Program-made: the position numbers and the translations under genes | Assembly: GCF_900109265.1 (NCBI RefSeq) | Contig: NZ_FNZM01000007.1 | Location: forward strand, 1-64,000 | Source: Paraburkholderia tropica | Lineage (GTDB): Bacteria > Pseudomonadota > Gammaproteobacteria > Burkholderiales > Burkholderiaceae | Direction: 5' to 3' | Length of the DNA: 64,000 nucleotides | Notes under the pieces: generated by a model | Database searches by the model: none | The model's input: only the letters and a program-made list of their open reading frames with translations | What the model was told of the DNA's origin: nothing | Shown: positions 16,791 to 25,779 of the stretch, piece by piece | Layout of the letters: the number at the start of each line of letters is the position of its first letter | How positions within the stretch are numbered: position 1 is the first letter of the stretch

Positions 16791-17918
16791 TCAGGATGCG
16801 GCTCTGGCCCGGCCGTCGAATGCGCCGCCAGTCTGCACGTTGCCGGCCGTCGTGACGGCCTGCTTGCCGGGCAGCAGCGGGAAAACGAGTTCGGCGAAAC
16901 GCCACGCTTCTTCCAGATGCGGATAACCGGACAACACGAAGGACTCCGCGCCCGCATCGGCATATTCGCGCAGTCGCGCCGCCACGGTAGCCGGGTCGCC
17001 CACGAGCGCCGTTCCCGCGCCGCCGCGCACGAGGCCCACGCCCGCCCACAGGTTCGGGCTGATCTCCAGCTTGTCGCGTCGGCCCTGATGCAGTTCGGCC
17101 ATGCGGCGCTGGCCCACCGAATCCATATTCGCGTAGTTCTGCTGCGCGCGCGCGATGTCTTCGTCGGTGAGCTTGCTGATCAGCGAGTCAGCGGCGGCCC
17201 ACGCTTCTTCATTCGTCTCCCGGACGATCACGTGCAGACGCACCCCAAAGCGCACCTTGCGGCCGTATTTCGCGGCGCGCGCGCGAACGTCCGCGAACTT
17301 CGCCGCCACCGCTGCGGGCGGCTCGCCCCACGTCAGATACGTGTCGATATGCTCGCCCGCGATTTCGTGCGCCGCGTCCGATGAGCCGCCGAAATACAAA
17401 GGCGGATGCGGCTTCTGCACCGGCTCGATGAGGTTCTGCGCCTTCTCGACGCGAATATGCCGGCCGTCGAAATCGACCTGCTTTTCCGCGAACAGCCTGC
17501 GCCACACCGTGAGGAATTCGCCGGCGTGCTCGTAGCGCTCGTTATGCGAGAGGAACACGCCATCGGCGGCGAGTTCCGAGGCATCGCCGCCCGGCACGAC
17601 GTTCAGCAAAAGCCGGCCGCCGAGCGCTTCGTCGAGCGTGGCCGCCTGACGCGCGGAAGCCGTCACATTGCCCAGCGAAGTGCGCAGCGCCACCAGCAGT
17701 TTGATGCGTCGCGTGACCGGCGCGAGACTCGCGGCCGTGACCCACGGATCGAGGCAACTGCTGCCCGTGGGGATCAGGAGGCCGTCGTAGCCGAGTTCGT
17801 CGGCGGCGACGGCGATCTGGCGCATGTACGCGTTGGTCGGCGCGCGGCCGGAGTCGGATTTGCCGAGATATCGCGTGTCGCCGGAGGTTGGCAAAAACCA
17901 GAAGATGTCGAGGCTCAT
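16791..17918 (-). CDS. ssuD: FMNH2-dependent alkanesulfonate monooxygenase
   Basis: This 375-residue bacterial luciferase-like protein matches SsuD along its whole length (E. coli SsuD is 381 residues). It has the opening [10 protein letters not shown] and TGSSCLDPW with the conserved active-site-region Cys55. Further conserved segments are [20 protein letters not shown] and [19 protein letters not shown], and it ends with [11 protein letters not shown]. The enzyme uses reduced FMN to release sulfite from alkanesulfonates for sulfur supply. No ssuE, ssuA, ssuB or ssuC lies next to it here, so it is an orphan copy depending on a reductase elsewhere. AAGGAAG precedes the ATG. Confidence 0.92.
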   Translation of the reverse strand: MSLDIFWFLPTSGDTRYLGKSDSGRAPTNAYMRQIAVAADELGYDGLLIPTGSSCLDPWVTAASLAPVTRRIKLLVALRTSLGNVTASARQAATLDEALGGRLLLNVVPGGDASELAADGVFLSHNERYEHAGEFLTVWRRLFAEKQVDFDGRHIRVEKAQNLIEPVQKPHPPLYFGGSSDAAHEIAGEHIDTYLTWGEPPAAVAAKFADVRARAAKYGRKVRFGVRLHVIVRETNEEAWAAADSLISKLTDEDIARAQQNYANMDSVGQRRMAELHQGRRDKLEISPNLWAGVGLVRGGAGTALVGDPATVAARLREYADAGAESFVLSGYPHLEEAWRFAELVFPLLPGKQAVTTAGNVQTGGAFDGRARAAS

Positions 17919-18220
17919 AATGATTCGCTTCCTTAGGAGGACGGGCTGCGTGTGCTTGAGCAGCGATGGCGATCATTACAGCAGACGCGGTGTTCTCTCC
18001 CTACCAATGAGCAGGAAGTAGCTTATTCCTGCGAGGCACATGCCAGACGGGGCGGGCGCTGGCGGACCGTTCGCGACGAATCGACGCAAGCGCGGCGGGG
18101 TCCGGCGCCCATCATGCAATCGAAATTGAATAGACAACTCATCGATTCGATGGCTGTCAATTTTGTCGGATACTTCACGGTTGTGAACGGGCGAAGGGCG
18201 TGCAATGAATAGCGCCTTGA
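17919..18220. other. Intergenic region with no gene seen
   Basis: This 302-bp stretch lies between the divergently read ssuD start and the 3' end of the exported-protein gene. I see no coding-like frame and no strong hairpin. It contains the ssuD leader and presumably its promoter. Confidence 0.5.
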
Positions 18221-18961
18221 TCAGCGTTCGACCGCTATATCCCGATCGTCGCCCATGCCGTGATAGCCGCCCTGGAATATGACCGTCACGTTGCGAGGAT
18301 TGTGCGCGCGATAGACGTTGGCATAAATCGGGGTGGACACGGTGCCCGTGCCACAGGGGAATTTCAGTTCTTTATCGACGCGTCCGCTTTTGATATCGAC
18401 GAGCCGCAAGCGGGACATCGAAGGCGGGCAATTGCTGGCCGATTCGTACACGCCCAGCAATAGATAGTGTTTCGTGTGATGCCACATCGGAATTTCAACC
18501 GTGCCGCCAAGGCGAGGGGAATCGCCGGTGTCGTTGAGACTCCCAATCTGATGCAGCGAGATCGGCAGATTCTTTTTGCCGTCGCGCCACTCGCCCGATG
18601 CTTGCTCGCCGTTCACGCTGAGCGAGATAGGGCAAGGAACCGGATGCGTGGCCGATGCCTCCGGCACTTTGGGTGAATCGCCGAACGTGGCCGGCTCCCC
18701 GGCTTCGCACAGTTGCAGCGAGCCATCGGCGAGTCGTTTGCCTTGCAGCGGAATGGGCGTGCGATGCGCGTCGTAATAGTAACTGCCGTCCACGTGTGAT
18801 TCACGCGAATTGTCGCTCATTTGAATCGACAGATGCACAGGCAGGTCGCCGATGGTTCCCGCGTAGTTTTGAACGTCGTACCATCCGGCATGCGCCGACG
18901 AAATGACAGAAAATAAAAGCACGCCCAAGGTCGCGCGAGAAAAGTCGGTGTTGTACTTCAT
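18221..18961 (-). CDS. Exported beta-rich protein of unknown function
   Basis: This 246-residue protein has a signal peptide (LGVLLFSVISSAHA, cleavage at about residue 25). The first mature domain has alternating strands in the pattern YAGTIGDLPVHLSIQ and GSYYYDAHRTPIPLQG, resembling the small lipocalin-like beta domains common in secreted proteobacterial proteins. A second part carries four cysteines that could form disulfides. No catalytic motif is visible. The ribosome-binding site is weak. The truncated gene directly upstream encodes a similar type of strand-rich domain, so the two may have a common origin. Confidence 0.7.
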   Translation of the reverse strand: MKYNTDFSRATLGVLLFSVISSAHAGWYDVQNYAGTIGDLPVHLSIQMSDNSRESHVDGSYYYDAHRTPIPLQGKRLADGSLQLCEAGEPATFGDSPKVPEASATHPVPCPISLSVNGEQASGEWRDGKKNLPISLHQIGSLNDTGDSPRLGGTVEIPMWHHTKHYLLLGVYESASNCPPSMSRLRLVDIKSGRVDKELKFPCGTGTVSTPIYANVYRAHNPRNVTVIFQGGYHGMGDDRDIAVER

Positions 18962-19370
18962 CGGTTTGAATTCTTTTTCGAATTTTTCTGTGACGGATTA
19001 TGCGTCGGTGTTTTTCACGGGTAATGCCGTGCCAGATGCCGTCGAAACGCGATGGTCGCGCCGATGCCACGAACGTATCGCGCACAAGTTTGAGCGTGCT
19101 GGCGATGCCTTGCGTCCACTTGCCGGCCAATGTCACGTCGTCGGCTTCCAGCGCGCCGGACCAGCTCGCGTTCGCTGCGGGCACCGTGAATTCGAGCGTG
19201 CGCCCAGGCGTATCGGCAATCGTGCACGCGAGATCGTATGCGCCCTGGTCGGGGCTGTCGAACGTGAGCGTCAACTGGCCCGCGTCGCTCCACGCGCAGT
19301 GCAGAACGATGGGCAGACCGGCGAGGCGGCCGTTGTACGAACCGGCTGGAATCTGTTGAGCCGCGGGCAT
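18801..19370 (-). pseudogene. Truncated gene for a beta-domain (hydrolase-accessory type) protein
   Basis: The first roughly 120 codons (19370 down to about 19010) look like genuine protein: GSYNGRLAGLPIVLHCAW, then TFDSPDQGAYDL, GALEADDVTLAGKWTQG and PSRFDGIWHGIT. This repeats the beta-rich module that often stands in front of serine-hydrolase or alpha/beta-hydrolase domains. The frame then runs into basic, non-coding-like sequence and overlaps the start of the exported-protein gene in another frame until a stop at 18801. The sequence breaks just as a second module begins. I read it as a gene that lost its 3' part by deletion. Confidence 0.5.
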
Positions 19371-19640
19371 AGGGGACGCTCTGCTTGGTCAGTGCGTTGC
19401 GGTTGCAATCCGTGACGCAGCGGCCGTGTGCGCGGGTCGCCGGCATCGCCACGTAACGTGGCGGGAATTGTAGCGTCGATCCGCCATTTATCTGCGCTGG
19501 AACGCCGGGCGCCCGCCGCTTCCTGTTAATCATGCTTCGCGCATGGGGCCGAATGGTTTTCCGACTCCCGGTCCGCCTGCAACGGGCTTTCCACGCGATC
19601 CTTTCATAGCTTTCAATCTCCGCGAGATCACCCGGAACAG
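19371..19640. other. Non-coding upstream part of the PadR intergenic region
   Basis: Nothing coding-like is seen here on either strand; long frames that cross it have the composition of non-coding sequence. It separates the truncated minus-strand gene from the PadR control region. Confidence 0.4.
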
Positions 19641-19753
19641 TGCATAAAACAGTACCTTGCATAAAACAATACCGCCTGCTACATTGCAGTCCATGATTTC
19701 GCGGAAACACGTTGTACGCATCATGCGTGTATTGCAAGGTACTGTGTGATGCA
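19641..19753. promoter_or_regulatory. Promoter and paired operator elements of the PadR operon
   Basis: Two direct copies of TGCATAAAACARTACC lie at 19641-19656 and 19658-19673. An inverted copy (14 of 16 bases) lies at 19738-19753. The arms share the perfect inverted 13-mer ACAGTACCTTGCA (19649-19661) and TGCAAGGTACTGT (19733-19745). A sigma70-like promoter, TTGCAT-17 bp-TACATT (19657-19685), overlaps the direct repeats. A further palindrome, ACGCAT-C-ATGCGT (19716-19728), stands between. This fits autoregulation by the PadR protein, possibly with DNA looping over about 90 bp. Confidence 0.65.
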
Positions 19754-19774
19754 CACTATCGAAGACGGATTTGA

Positions 19775-20116
19775 ATGAAGACCCAGCTCAAGAAGGGAAC
19801 GCTCGACATGTGCGTGCTGGCCGTGCTGGCGCGCGGCGACAGCTACGCCTACGAACTCGTCTCGACGCTATCGGAAACCATGGAAATCAGCGAAGGCACG
19901 ATCTATCCGCTGATGCGCCGCCTGCAGGCGGAAGCCTGGGTGTCCACGTATTTCGTCGAGTCGAGTTCCGGACCGCCGCGCAAGTATTACTCGCTGACGG
20001 CGGCGGGGCGCAGCAGCCTCGCGAGCATGGAAGAGGAATGGCGCAGTTTCGTCGATGAAGTCAACGGTGTGCTCGGGTTGCCGGGCGCGCCTCTCAAAAC
20101 AGGGGGCAAGCAATGA
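19775..20116 (+). CDS. PadR-family transcriptional regulator
   Basis: This protein of 113 residues is a subfamily-2 (short) PadR winged-helix protein. KKGTLDMCVLAVLARGDSYA, YELVSTLSETMEISEGTIYP and RRLQAEAWVS form the HTH and wing. A short C-terminal dimerisation helix (MEEEWRSFVDEVNGVLG) follows. The stop overlaps the start of the HAAS gene by four bases (ATGA), so the two are translationally coupled. PadR-HAAS pairs are a known arrangement in which the membrane protein responds to envelope conditions. Confidence 0.92.
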   Translation: MKTQLKKGTLDMCVLAVLARGDSYAYELVSTLSETMEISEGTIYPLMRRLQAEAWVSTYFVESSSGPPRKYYSLTAAGRSSLASMEEEWRSFVDEVNGVLGLPGAPLKTGGKQ

Positions 20117-21243
20117 CGCAGGACGCATTCATCCAGCAGTTGCGGCATGAACTGCGAAGTTTGCCGAAGCATGTCGTCGACGACATCGTCGCCGACTATC
20201 GCGAGTACATCGGTGACGCGCTCGCGGCCGGACGCAGCGAAGCCGACGTGATTGCGGCGCTCGGCGATCCCGTGAAACTGGCGCGCGAACTGCGTGCGCA
20301 GGCGAGCTTCCGGCAGTGGGAAACGCGCCGCTCGTTCGGCAATCTGCTGCGCGTGATCGTGTCGATCGCGGGCCTCGGACTCGTGCAACTGTTTCTGCTC
20401 GTGCCGTTCATTTTCTACCTGACGCTGCTCACGTGCGGCTACGTGCTCTCGGCGACGATGCTCGTCACCGGGCTCGCGACCGTGGTGCTGCTCAGCAGCC
20501 ATCACGCGTTCGGCTGGCCGTCGACGGACCGCATTCCTTTCAGTTTTCAGGGCAGCAGCCAGGACAGCAACGAGAGCGCGGACGACGGCGACGTATCGCA
20601 GCGTCGGGTGGATGGCGACGCCGCGATGCTCAAGCGCGTCAACGTGCCGGACTTTCGCGTCGACGGCGATCGCTTCGTGCTGCAACCGCAGCCCGGTACG
20701 CACATGTCGATCGTGACCACATCGGGCAACGTCGAATTGCGCAACGAAAACGGCAAACTGCACGTCACGTCGACGGGCGGCGCGACGGCCGGGTTCGACG
20801 TGAAGGGCGACGTGTGGACGATTCCGCGTGCCAACGTCGTCGCGCTCGAGATCGGCACCGGAAGCGGCGACACGCTCTCGGCCGCGCGAATGGGCGGCAG
20901 CGCGGGCGATATGGCGTGGGAAGTCAAGAGCGACGGCGAGCACGTGTCGTTTGTCGAGGGCGGCAAGGACGGCCCGCGACTCGCGGTGCACAGCGAAGGC
21001 GACTCGGTGGTGATCGACAAGAATCACGTCGCCATCGATAGCGGCGACGATCACGTGCTCATCGTCGGTCCGCATGGATCGAGCATCGGCGCGCTGCTTT
21101 ACGGCGTCGCGATGCTGGCGGGCGGCGCGCTCGGTTTGTGGCTCTGCGTGTGGCTCACGCGCTTCACCTGGCGTGGCCTCGTGCGCTATGTGCGGCGTCA
21201 CGCCGAGCGCATCGCCGAACGTCTCGAACACGGCGCGGCCTGA
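20113..21243 (+). CDS. HAAS (DUF1700) domain membrane protein
   Basis: This 376-residue protein starts with the HAAS helical domain (residues 1-75: FIQQLRHELRSLPKH, DIVADYREYIGDALAAGRSE). Two TM segments follow at about 77-115. A soluble beta-rich DUF4097-like domain (about 140-305, with MSIVTTSGNVELRNENGK) comes next, then a final TM at about 309-335 and a basic tail. HAAS proteins pair with PadR regulators and are thought to tie regulator activity to the membrane. It is coupled to the PadR gene by a 4-bp overlap. Confidence 0.85.
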   Translation: MTQDAFIQQLRHELRSLPKHVVDDIVADYREYIGDALAAGRSEADVIAALGDPVKLARELRAQASFRQWETRRSFGNLLRVIVSIAGLGLVQLFLLVPFIFYLTLLTCGYVLSATMLVTGLATVVLLSSHHAFGWPSTDRIPFSFQGSSQDSNESADDGDVSQRRVDGDAAMLKRVNVPDFRVDGDRFVLQPQPGTHMSIVTTSGNVELRNENGKLHVTSTGGATAGFDVKGDVWTIPRANVVALEIGTGSGDTLSAARMGGSAGDMAWEVKSDGEHVSFVEGGKDGPRLAVHSEGDSVVIDKNHVAIDSGDDHVLIVGPHGSSIGALLYGVAMLAGGALGLWLCVWLTRFTWRGLVRYVRRHAERIAERLEHGAA

Positions 21244-21302
21244 CGCACGCGAGCGCAGTGAACATCGACAACGCAGTCTTTTTCTTCGAACAGGACATCG
21301 TC

Positions 21303-22013
21303 ATGAATCTGCACTTTCTCTCCAGCACCGCGCCGGTTGCGCGCGCCGATCACCATCGCATTCGTCGCGTGCAGGCCGCGCGTTGTTTTGCCTGGCTTGC
21401 TCAAGGTTTTGCGGTCGCGCGTCTGCGGCCCGTGGCGTGGCTTTTCGCGCTGCTTGCTTGTGCCGATCTTGTCACGCTGTTCGAACTCGCGCCGCGTCTG
21501 AGCGTGCTGGCGCCGCTCGTCGCGCCGCTGGCGACGGCCATGTTCGTGCTGATGCAGGAGCGTGCCGATCACGCGCGTCCCTGGACGTTCGGCGAGACGT
21601 GGGGCGCGGTCGATGAGCATCGCGATGCCTTGCTTGCTGTCGGCGTGGCGGCTGCGGCGATGGCGAGCGCCGGTTATTTCGCGGCAACCATGCTGGCGCA
21701 CATGCATGGGCTGCGCGCGTGGGCCTGGCTGGCTGCGCTGCCGTTCTATGGGGTTGCGCTCGCGTCGTTCTGGTTCGCGCCCGCGTTGATCGTGCTGCGC
21801 AACCGCACGCCGCTCGACGCGATGATGACGAGTGCGCGCGCCGTTGCGCGCAACTGGCCGGTCGCGTTGATTTACGCGGCGGTGATGGGGGCTTATGCGT
21901 TCGCGGTGTCGGCGATGCCGATGACGTTGAGCGGCGTGGTCGTTACGCCGGTGCTGGCTGTGTTGATCTTGCTCGGCGCGTATGCGAGCTATCGCGATCT
22001 GCTGGGTGAGTGA
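21303..22013 (+). CDS. BPSS1780-family membrane protein
   Basis: This 236-residue integral membrane protein has five or six TM segments. Its conserved N-terminal pattern, RRVQAARCFAWLAQGFAVAR followed by RPVAWLFALLA, defines the BPSS1780 family found mainly in Burkholderiales. Function is unknown. It starts 60 bp after the HAAS gene and so is probably the third gene of the PadR operon. The start ATG is the one that places the conserved pattern near residue 20. Confidence 0.8.
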   Translation: MNLHFLSSTAPVARADHHRIRRVQAARCFAWLAQGFAVARLRPVAWLFALLACADLVTLFELAPRLSVLAPLVAPLATAMFVLMQERADHARPWTFGETWGAVDEHRDALLAVGVAAAAMASAGYFAATMLAHMHGLRAWAWLAALPFYGVALASFWFAPALIVLRNRTPLDAMMTSARAVARNWPVALIYAAVMGAYAFAVSAMPMTLSGVVVTPVLAVLILLGAYASYRDLLGE

Positions 22014-22077
22014 ATGCGGTGTCGGTTTGCGGCTTCATGTCCTGTTGTGTTGAGCTGTCTTATGGAGGCGAAAGTCC

Positions 22078-23421
22078 ATGCGTCTGATCGGAAAAGTTTG
22101 GAAAGAACATAAAGGCTTCGTTGCGTTTCTGCTGCTGATGACGGTTTTCCGGAGTGCCATTGCGGATTGGAATGTGGTGCCCAGCGGCTCGATGCTCCCG
22201 ACGATTCAAGTGGGAGATCGAATTCTCGTGGACAAGATGGCGTACGACATTCGCTTTCCGCTGACGCATTTGAGTCTTGTGCGCCTTCATAATCCGCAGC
22301 GAGGCGATATCGTCACGATTCAGTCGGCGGCAGCGCACGAATTGCTGGTCAAGCGCGTCATTGGACTGCCGGGCGACACCGTTGCCATGCGCGATAACGT
22401 CCTCTTTATCAACGGTTCGCGCGTGAGCTACCGGGAGATTCAGCTCGATGAGCACGCGAATGATGCGACGTCGCGCGGCGAGTACTACACGGAAGTGATC
22501 AGCGGGGCTGCGCACACTATCCGTCTGTCACCGGATGCGCCGAGTCCTCGCGATTCATTTGGGCCGCTTGTCGTGCCACCCGGAAAATATCTGATGCTAG
22601 GTGACAACCGGGACAACAGCGCCGATTCCCGATACTTCGGTTTCTTCCCGCGCGAGGAAATCATGGGCAAAGCGGAGCGCGTCGCTTACTCGTTGAATCC
22701 TGCACATTATCTTTTTCCCGCGCTACGACCGTTTCGGCAGGCCGCTCGACGCACCACAAGGATGAACGTTGCGTGGTGGCAGTGTCCGGCGGCTGACCAA
22801 TTAGCAGGAAGCGAGCTCACTAAACCACCTCACCGAGTCGCCCATCGCTTAAAGCCAATCGCCGATGCCATGCCGCTTCCCACATTTCACACCGACCGTC
22901 TGACACTCCGGCCGCGTACGCTACAGGACTTCGACGCGTGCCTCGCGATGGATCGCGATCCCGAAGTCGTTCGATTCGTCGTTGGCCCGTGGAGCGATCT
23001 TCAGGCGCACAAGCGCTTTCTTCACTCGCGCATTGAAGCGCGTTTCGGCGAGGGACTGGGTTACTGGTCGATTTTCGCGAAGCGCGATCCCGAGCGCTTT
23101 CTCGGCTGGGTCTTGCTCATCCCGTACGATGCCGTCGGCCCCGAGTTTGAAATCGGCTGGCGTTTAAACCGGGCGGCGTGGGGGCAGGGATATGCGACGG
23201 AGGCCGCACGTCCCGTCCTCATTCACGCGCTTCGCACGCTCGCGCTGCCGGAGATCGTCGCGGACATTCATCCGGAGAATCGCGCGTCGATCCATGTCGC
23301 GTCGAAGTTGCGGATGACGCATCGCGGCGATGGCATCGACGACGGCGTGCCGTACAGCCGCTACGCCATCACGCGAGACGAATTTCAACGGGAGAGCGAC
23401 GGCGGCACGAACCGCCTTTAA
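22078..23421 (+). CDS. lepB: Signal peptidase I read in frame into a GNAT acetyltransferase
   Basis: The frame is 447 codons. Residues 1-225 are a complete type I signal peptidase: one membrane anchor (about 12-28), catalytic Ser38 in PSGSMLPT, Lys92 in LLVKRVIGLPGD, and GDNRDNSADSR. Residues 265-440 are a GNAT domain (TDRLTLRPRTLQDFDACL, the CoA loop RAAWGQGYATEAA, ENRASIHVASKL). The linker (226-264) has low GC at third positions and basic, unconserved sequence, like former intergenic DNA. A TGA stands at 22794 in another frame, so one indel would restore a stop. The GNAT part alone could start at the ATG at 22870, which lacks a ribosome-binding site. Confidence 0.8.
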   Translation: MRLIGKVWKEHKGFVAFLLLMTVFRSAIADWNVVPSGSMLPTIQVGDRILVDKMAYDIRFPLTHLSLVRLHNPQRGDIVTIQSAAAHELLVKRVIGLPGDTVAMRDNVLFINGSRVSYREIQLDEHANDATSRGEYYTEVISGAAHTIRLSPDAPSPRDSFGPLVVPPGKYLMLGDNRDNSADSRYFGFFPREEIMGKAERVAYSLNPAHYLFPALRPFRQAARRTTRMNVAWWQCPAADQLAGSELTKPPHRVAHRLKPIADAMPLPTFHTDRLTLRPRTLQDFDACLAMDRDPEVVRFVVGPWSDLQAHKRFLHSRIEARFGEGLGYWSIFAKRDPERFLGWVLLIPYDAVGPEFEIGWRLNRAAWGQGYATEAARPVLIHALRTLALPEIVADIHPENRASIHVASKLRMTHRGDGIDDGVPYSRYAITRDEFQRESDGGTNRL

Positions 23422-23462
23422 CTCAGCCGCACGATACGCCGATCCATCGATCTGCGCTGGAA

Positions 23463-24881
23463 TCAGCGCTTCCCACGCCCACCGGCAGGTTTCCCCGAAG
23501 GCTTACCGCCGGTTTTCCCCACAGGCTTACGCGCCCCACCCGAACCCGCCGCAGACTTCTTGGCAGCAGGCTTGGCGCGCGGTTTCTGCGTGCTGAACGG
23601 ATTCACCCAGCCCGGGCCCGGACCGTCGCCCGGCTGCGCCTGTTTGCCCGGCAGAACCCCGGCGACCACCTGCGGCACCTTGGCTTTCTTCGGTTTTTTC
23701 GGTTTCTTGAGGATTTCCCCGCTCGCGCTGGTTTCCGGCACGCGATGATCGGCGAGGAAGCCCGGTTCCTCTTCGCGACGCAGCGTTTGTCTAATCAGCG
23801 CTTCGATCGCGGCCAGTTGCGGCGCTTCATCGGCGCACACGAGCGACACCGCCACGCCGCTGGCGCCCGCGCGGCCGGTCCGGCCAATACGGTGCACATA
23901 GTCTTGCGTGACGATCGGCAGATCGACGTTGATCACCAGCGGCAGATCGTCGATATCGAGTCCGCGCGCGGCCACATCGGTGGCCACCAGCATCTGCACT
24001 TCACGCGCCTTGAAGCGCTCCAGCGCGCGCAGACGCGCCGGTTGCGGTTTGTCGCCGTGAATCGTATCGATCGAATAGCCGGCTTTTTCCAGCAAGGTCG
24101 CGAGGTAATCGACACCGTTGCGCGTCTTGACGAACACCAGCGCGTTCTGCCACTTGTTGCGCGCCACGAGGTGCATGAAGAGTTCGGGCTTGTTGCGCTT
24201 GTCGACCGTCACGACCCATTGCTTGATCTTGCTGGCCGTCGCATTGGGCGGGCTGACGCTGATATCGACCGGATTGCGCAGAATGCCCGCCGCCATGGTG
24301 CGGACTTCCTCGCTGAAGGTCGCGGAGAACAGCAGCGTCTGGCGTCTCGCGGGCACCGCTTCGAAGACCGCGTTCAGTTCGCGCGCAAAGCCAAGGTCGA
24401 GCATGCGATCGGCTTCATCGAGCACGAGCGTCTGCACCTGATCGAACTGCACGGCGTTCTGACGATGAAGATCCAGCAGACGGCCAGGCGTGGCGACGAG
24501 CACGTCCACGCCTTTGCGCAGCTTCATCATCTGCGGATTGATGCTCACGCCGCCGTAAGCGGCGAGGAATCGCAGGTCGAGGCCTTTGCCGTATTCGATA
24601 AAGCTCTGCACCAGCTGCTCGGCGAGTTCGCGCGTCGGCACGAGCACCAGTACGCGCGCGCGATTGCTCGACACCGCCGGGCCGTTCTGCACCAGCCGTT
24701 GCAGCAGCGGCAGCGCGAAACCGGCCGTCTTGCCGGTGCCGGTCTGCGCGGCGGCCACGACGTCCTTGCCGCTGAGCACGGCGGGAATCGCCTTGACCTG
24801 CACCGGCGTGGGCGTCTGGTAATTGAGATCCCGCAGAGTGCGCTGCAAGGGATCGATCAGGCCTAGCGTGGCGAAGGACAT
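23463..24881 (-). CDS. rhlE: DEAD-box ATP-dependent RNA helicase, RhlE type
   Basis: This protein of 472 residues has the full DEAD-box motif set: Q motif (PTPVQVKAIP), motif I AAQTGTGKT, Ia PTRELAEQ, II DEAD, III SAT, V ATDVAARGLD and VI HRIGRTGRAG. The opening MSFATLGL and the C-terminal low-complexity tail rich in Lys, Pro and Gly (from about residue 385) are typical of RhlE. It unwinds structured RNA during ribosome assembly and RNA decay. This is a housekeeping-type gene next to the catabolic operon, not functionally part of it. Confidence 0.93.
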   Translation of the reverse strand: MSFATLGLIDPLQRTLRDLNYQTPTPVQVKAIPAVLSGKDVVAAAQTGTGKTAGFALPLLQRLVQNGPAVSSNRARVLVLVPTRELAEQLVQSFIEYGKGLDLRFLAAYGGVSINPQMMKLRKGVDVLVATPGRLLDLHRQNAVQFDQVQTLVLDEADRMLDLGFARELNAVFEAVPARRQTLLFSATFSEEVRTMAAGILRNPVDISVSPPNATASKIKQWVVTVDKRNKPELFMHLVARNKWQNALVFVKTRNGVDYLATLLEKAGYSIDTIHGDKPQPARLRALERFKAREVQMLVATDVAARGLDIDDLPLVINVDLPIVTQDYVHRIGRTGRAGASGVAVSLVCADEAPQLAAIEALIRQTLRREEEPGFLADHRVPETSASGEILKKPKKPKKAKVPQVVAGVLPGKQAQPGDGPGPGWVNPFSTQKPRAKPAAKKSAAGSGGARKPVGKTGGKPSGKPAGGRGKR

Positions 24882-24897
24882 GGGGCAGTTTCCGGAC

Positions 24898-24919
24898 TAA
24901 AACCGCAATTCTAGCGGTT
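24898..24919 (-). terminator. Terminator candidate of the 11-gene catabolic operon
   Basis: Read on the minus strand, AACCGC-TAGAATT-GCGGTT forms a 6-bp hairpin followed by TTAG (four T in all with the stem end). It lies 70 bp after the last gene of the operon and just before rhlE. Confidence 0.5.
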
Positions 24920-24988
24920 ACCGCGCCGATTGCGACGCGCGCCGCGTATCGACGCGCATCGCGCATGCCGTTTTTTGCGCCGTCGCCC

Positions 24989-25741
24989 TCAGAAGCCGAA
25001 GCCGCCGCCATCCACGTTCAGCACCTGGCCGGTGACGAAGCGCGCGTCGTCGGAAACGAGAAAGGCCAGTGCGCCGGTCAGGTCGTCGGGTTCCTCGGTG
25101 CGCGGAATGAACTGCCGCGCGCGCACGGCTTCGAAGGCTTCGGCGGGCAGATTCGCCGCGCTGCCGGGATGACGCGTCAAGCCCGGCGAAATGGCGTTCG
25201 CGGTCACGCCGTGCGCGCCGAGTTCGGAAGCGAGCGCGCGCGTGAGGCCGATCACCGCCATCTTGCTGCTCGCGTAGGCGCTCATGCCGGGCGGTGGTCC
25301 CCACACGGTGCTCGATGCGAGATTGACAATGCGGCCCCAGCCGCGCTCGACCATCCCGGCCGAAAAGGCCTGGGCGAGCAGGAAGGGCGCGTCGACGTTG
25401 ACCGTCATGATCTGCCGCCACAGCGAGGCGCTGATGGTGGCGAGCGGCGCCATCGGCATGAAGGCCGCGTTGTTGACGAGCACGTCGACCTTGCCGGTGC
25501 GCTCGATGACTTCGGCGGCGAAGCGGGCGATATCGTCGGGTTCGCTCAGGTCGCAGGCGAGCGCGATGGCGCGGCCGCCGGCGGCGTCGATGCGCGCGGC
25601 CAGCGCATCGCACGGCGCGCGATCGGTCAGCACGAGTGTGTGGCCGCTGGCGGCGAGGCGCCACGCGAAGGCTTCGCCGAGGCCGCCGGCGGCGCCCGTG
25701 ACGACCGCCACGCGGCCGTTGTCGGGTGAAAAATCGCTCAT
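24989..25741 (-). CDS. SDR family oxidoreductase, last gene of the catabolic operon
   Basis: This 250-residue classical SDR carries TGAAGGLG, a TDR after strand 2, NNAA, an ASSTVWG serine and YASSK, ending in VDGGGFGF. Cofactor preference (Arg after strand 2) may lean to NADPH. AAGGAATTC lies before the ATG; the long upstream in-frame extension is a shadow inside the monooxygenase gene. It is the eleventh and promoter-distal gene of the operon and probably oxidises or reduces a carbonyl or hydroxyl intermediate of the pathway. Confidence 0.9.
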   Translation of the reverse strand: MSDFSPDNGRVAVVTGAAGGLGEAFAWRLAASGHTLVLTDRAPCDALAARIDAAGGRAIALACDLSEPDDIARFAAEVIERTGKVDVLVNNAAFMPMAPLATISASLWRQIMTVNVDAPFLLAQAFSAGMVERGWGRIVNLASSTVWGPPPGMSAYASSKMAVIGLTRALASELGAHGVTANAISPGLTRHPGSAANLPAEAFEAVRARQFIPRTEEPDDLTGALAFLVSDDARFVTGQVLNVDGGGFGF

Positions 25742-25779
25742 GGTGAATTCCTTGGTTTCAAGCGGGCAGATGACGTGAT

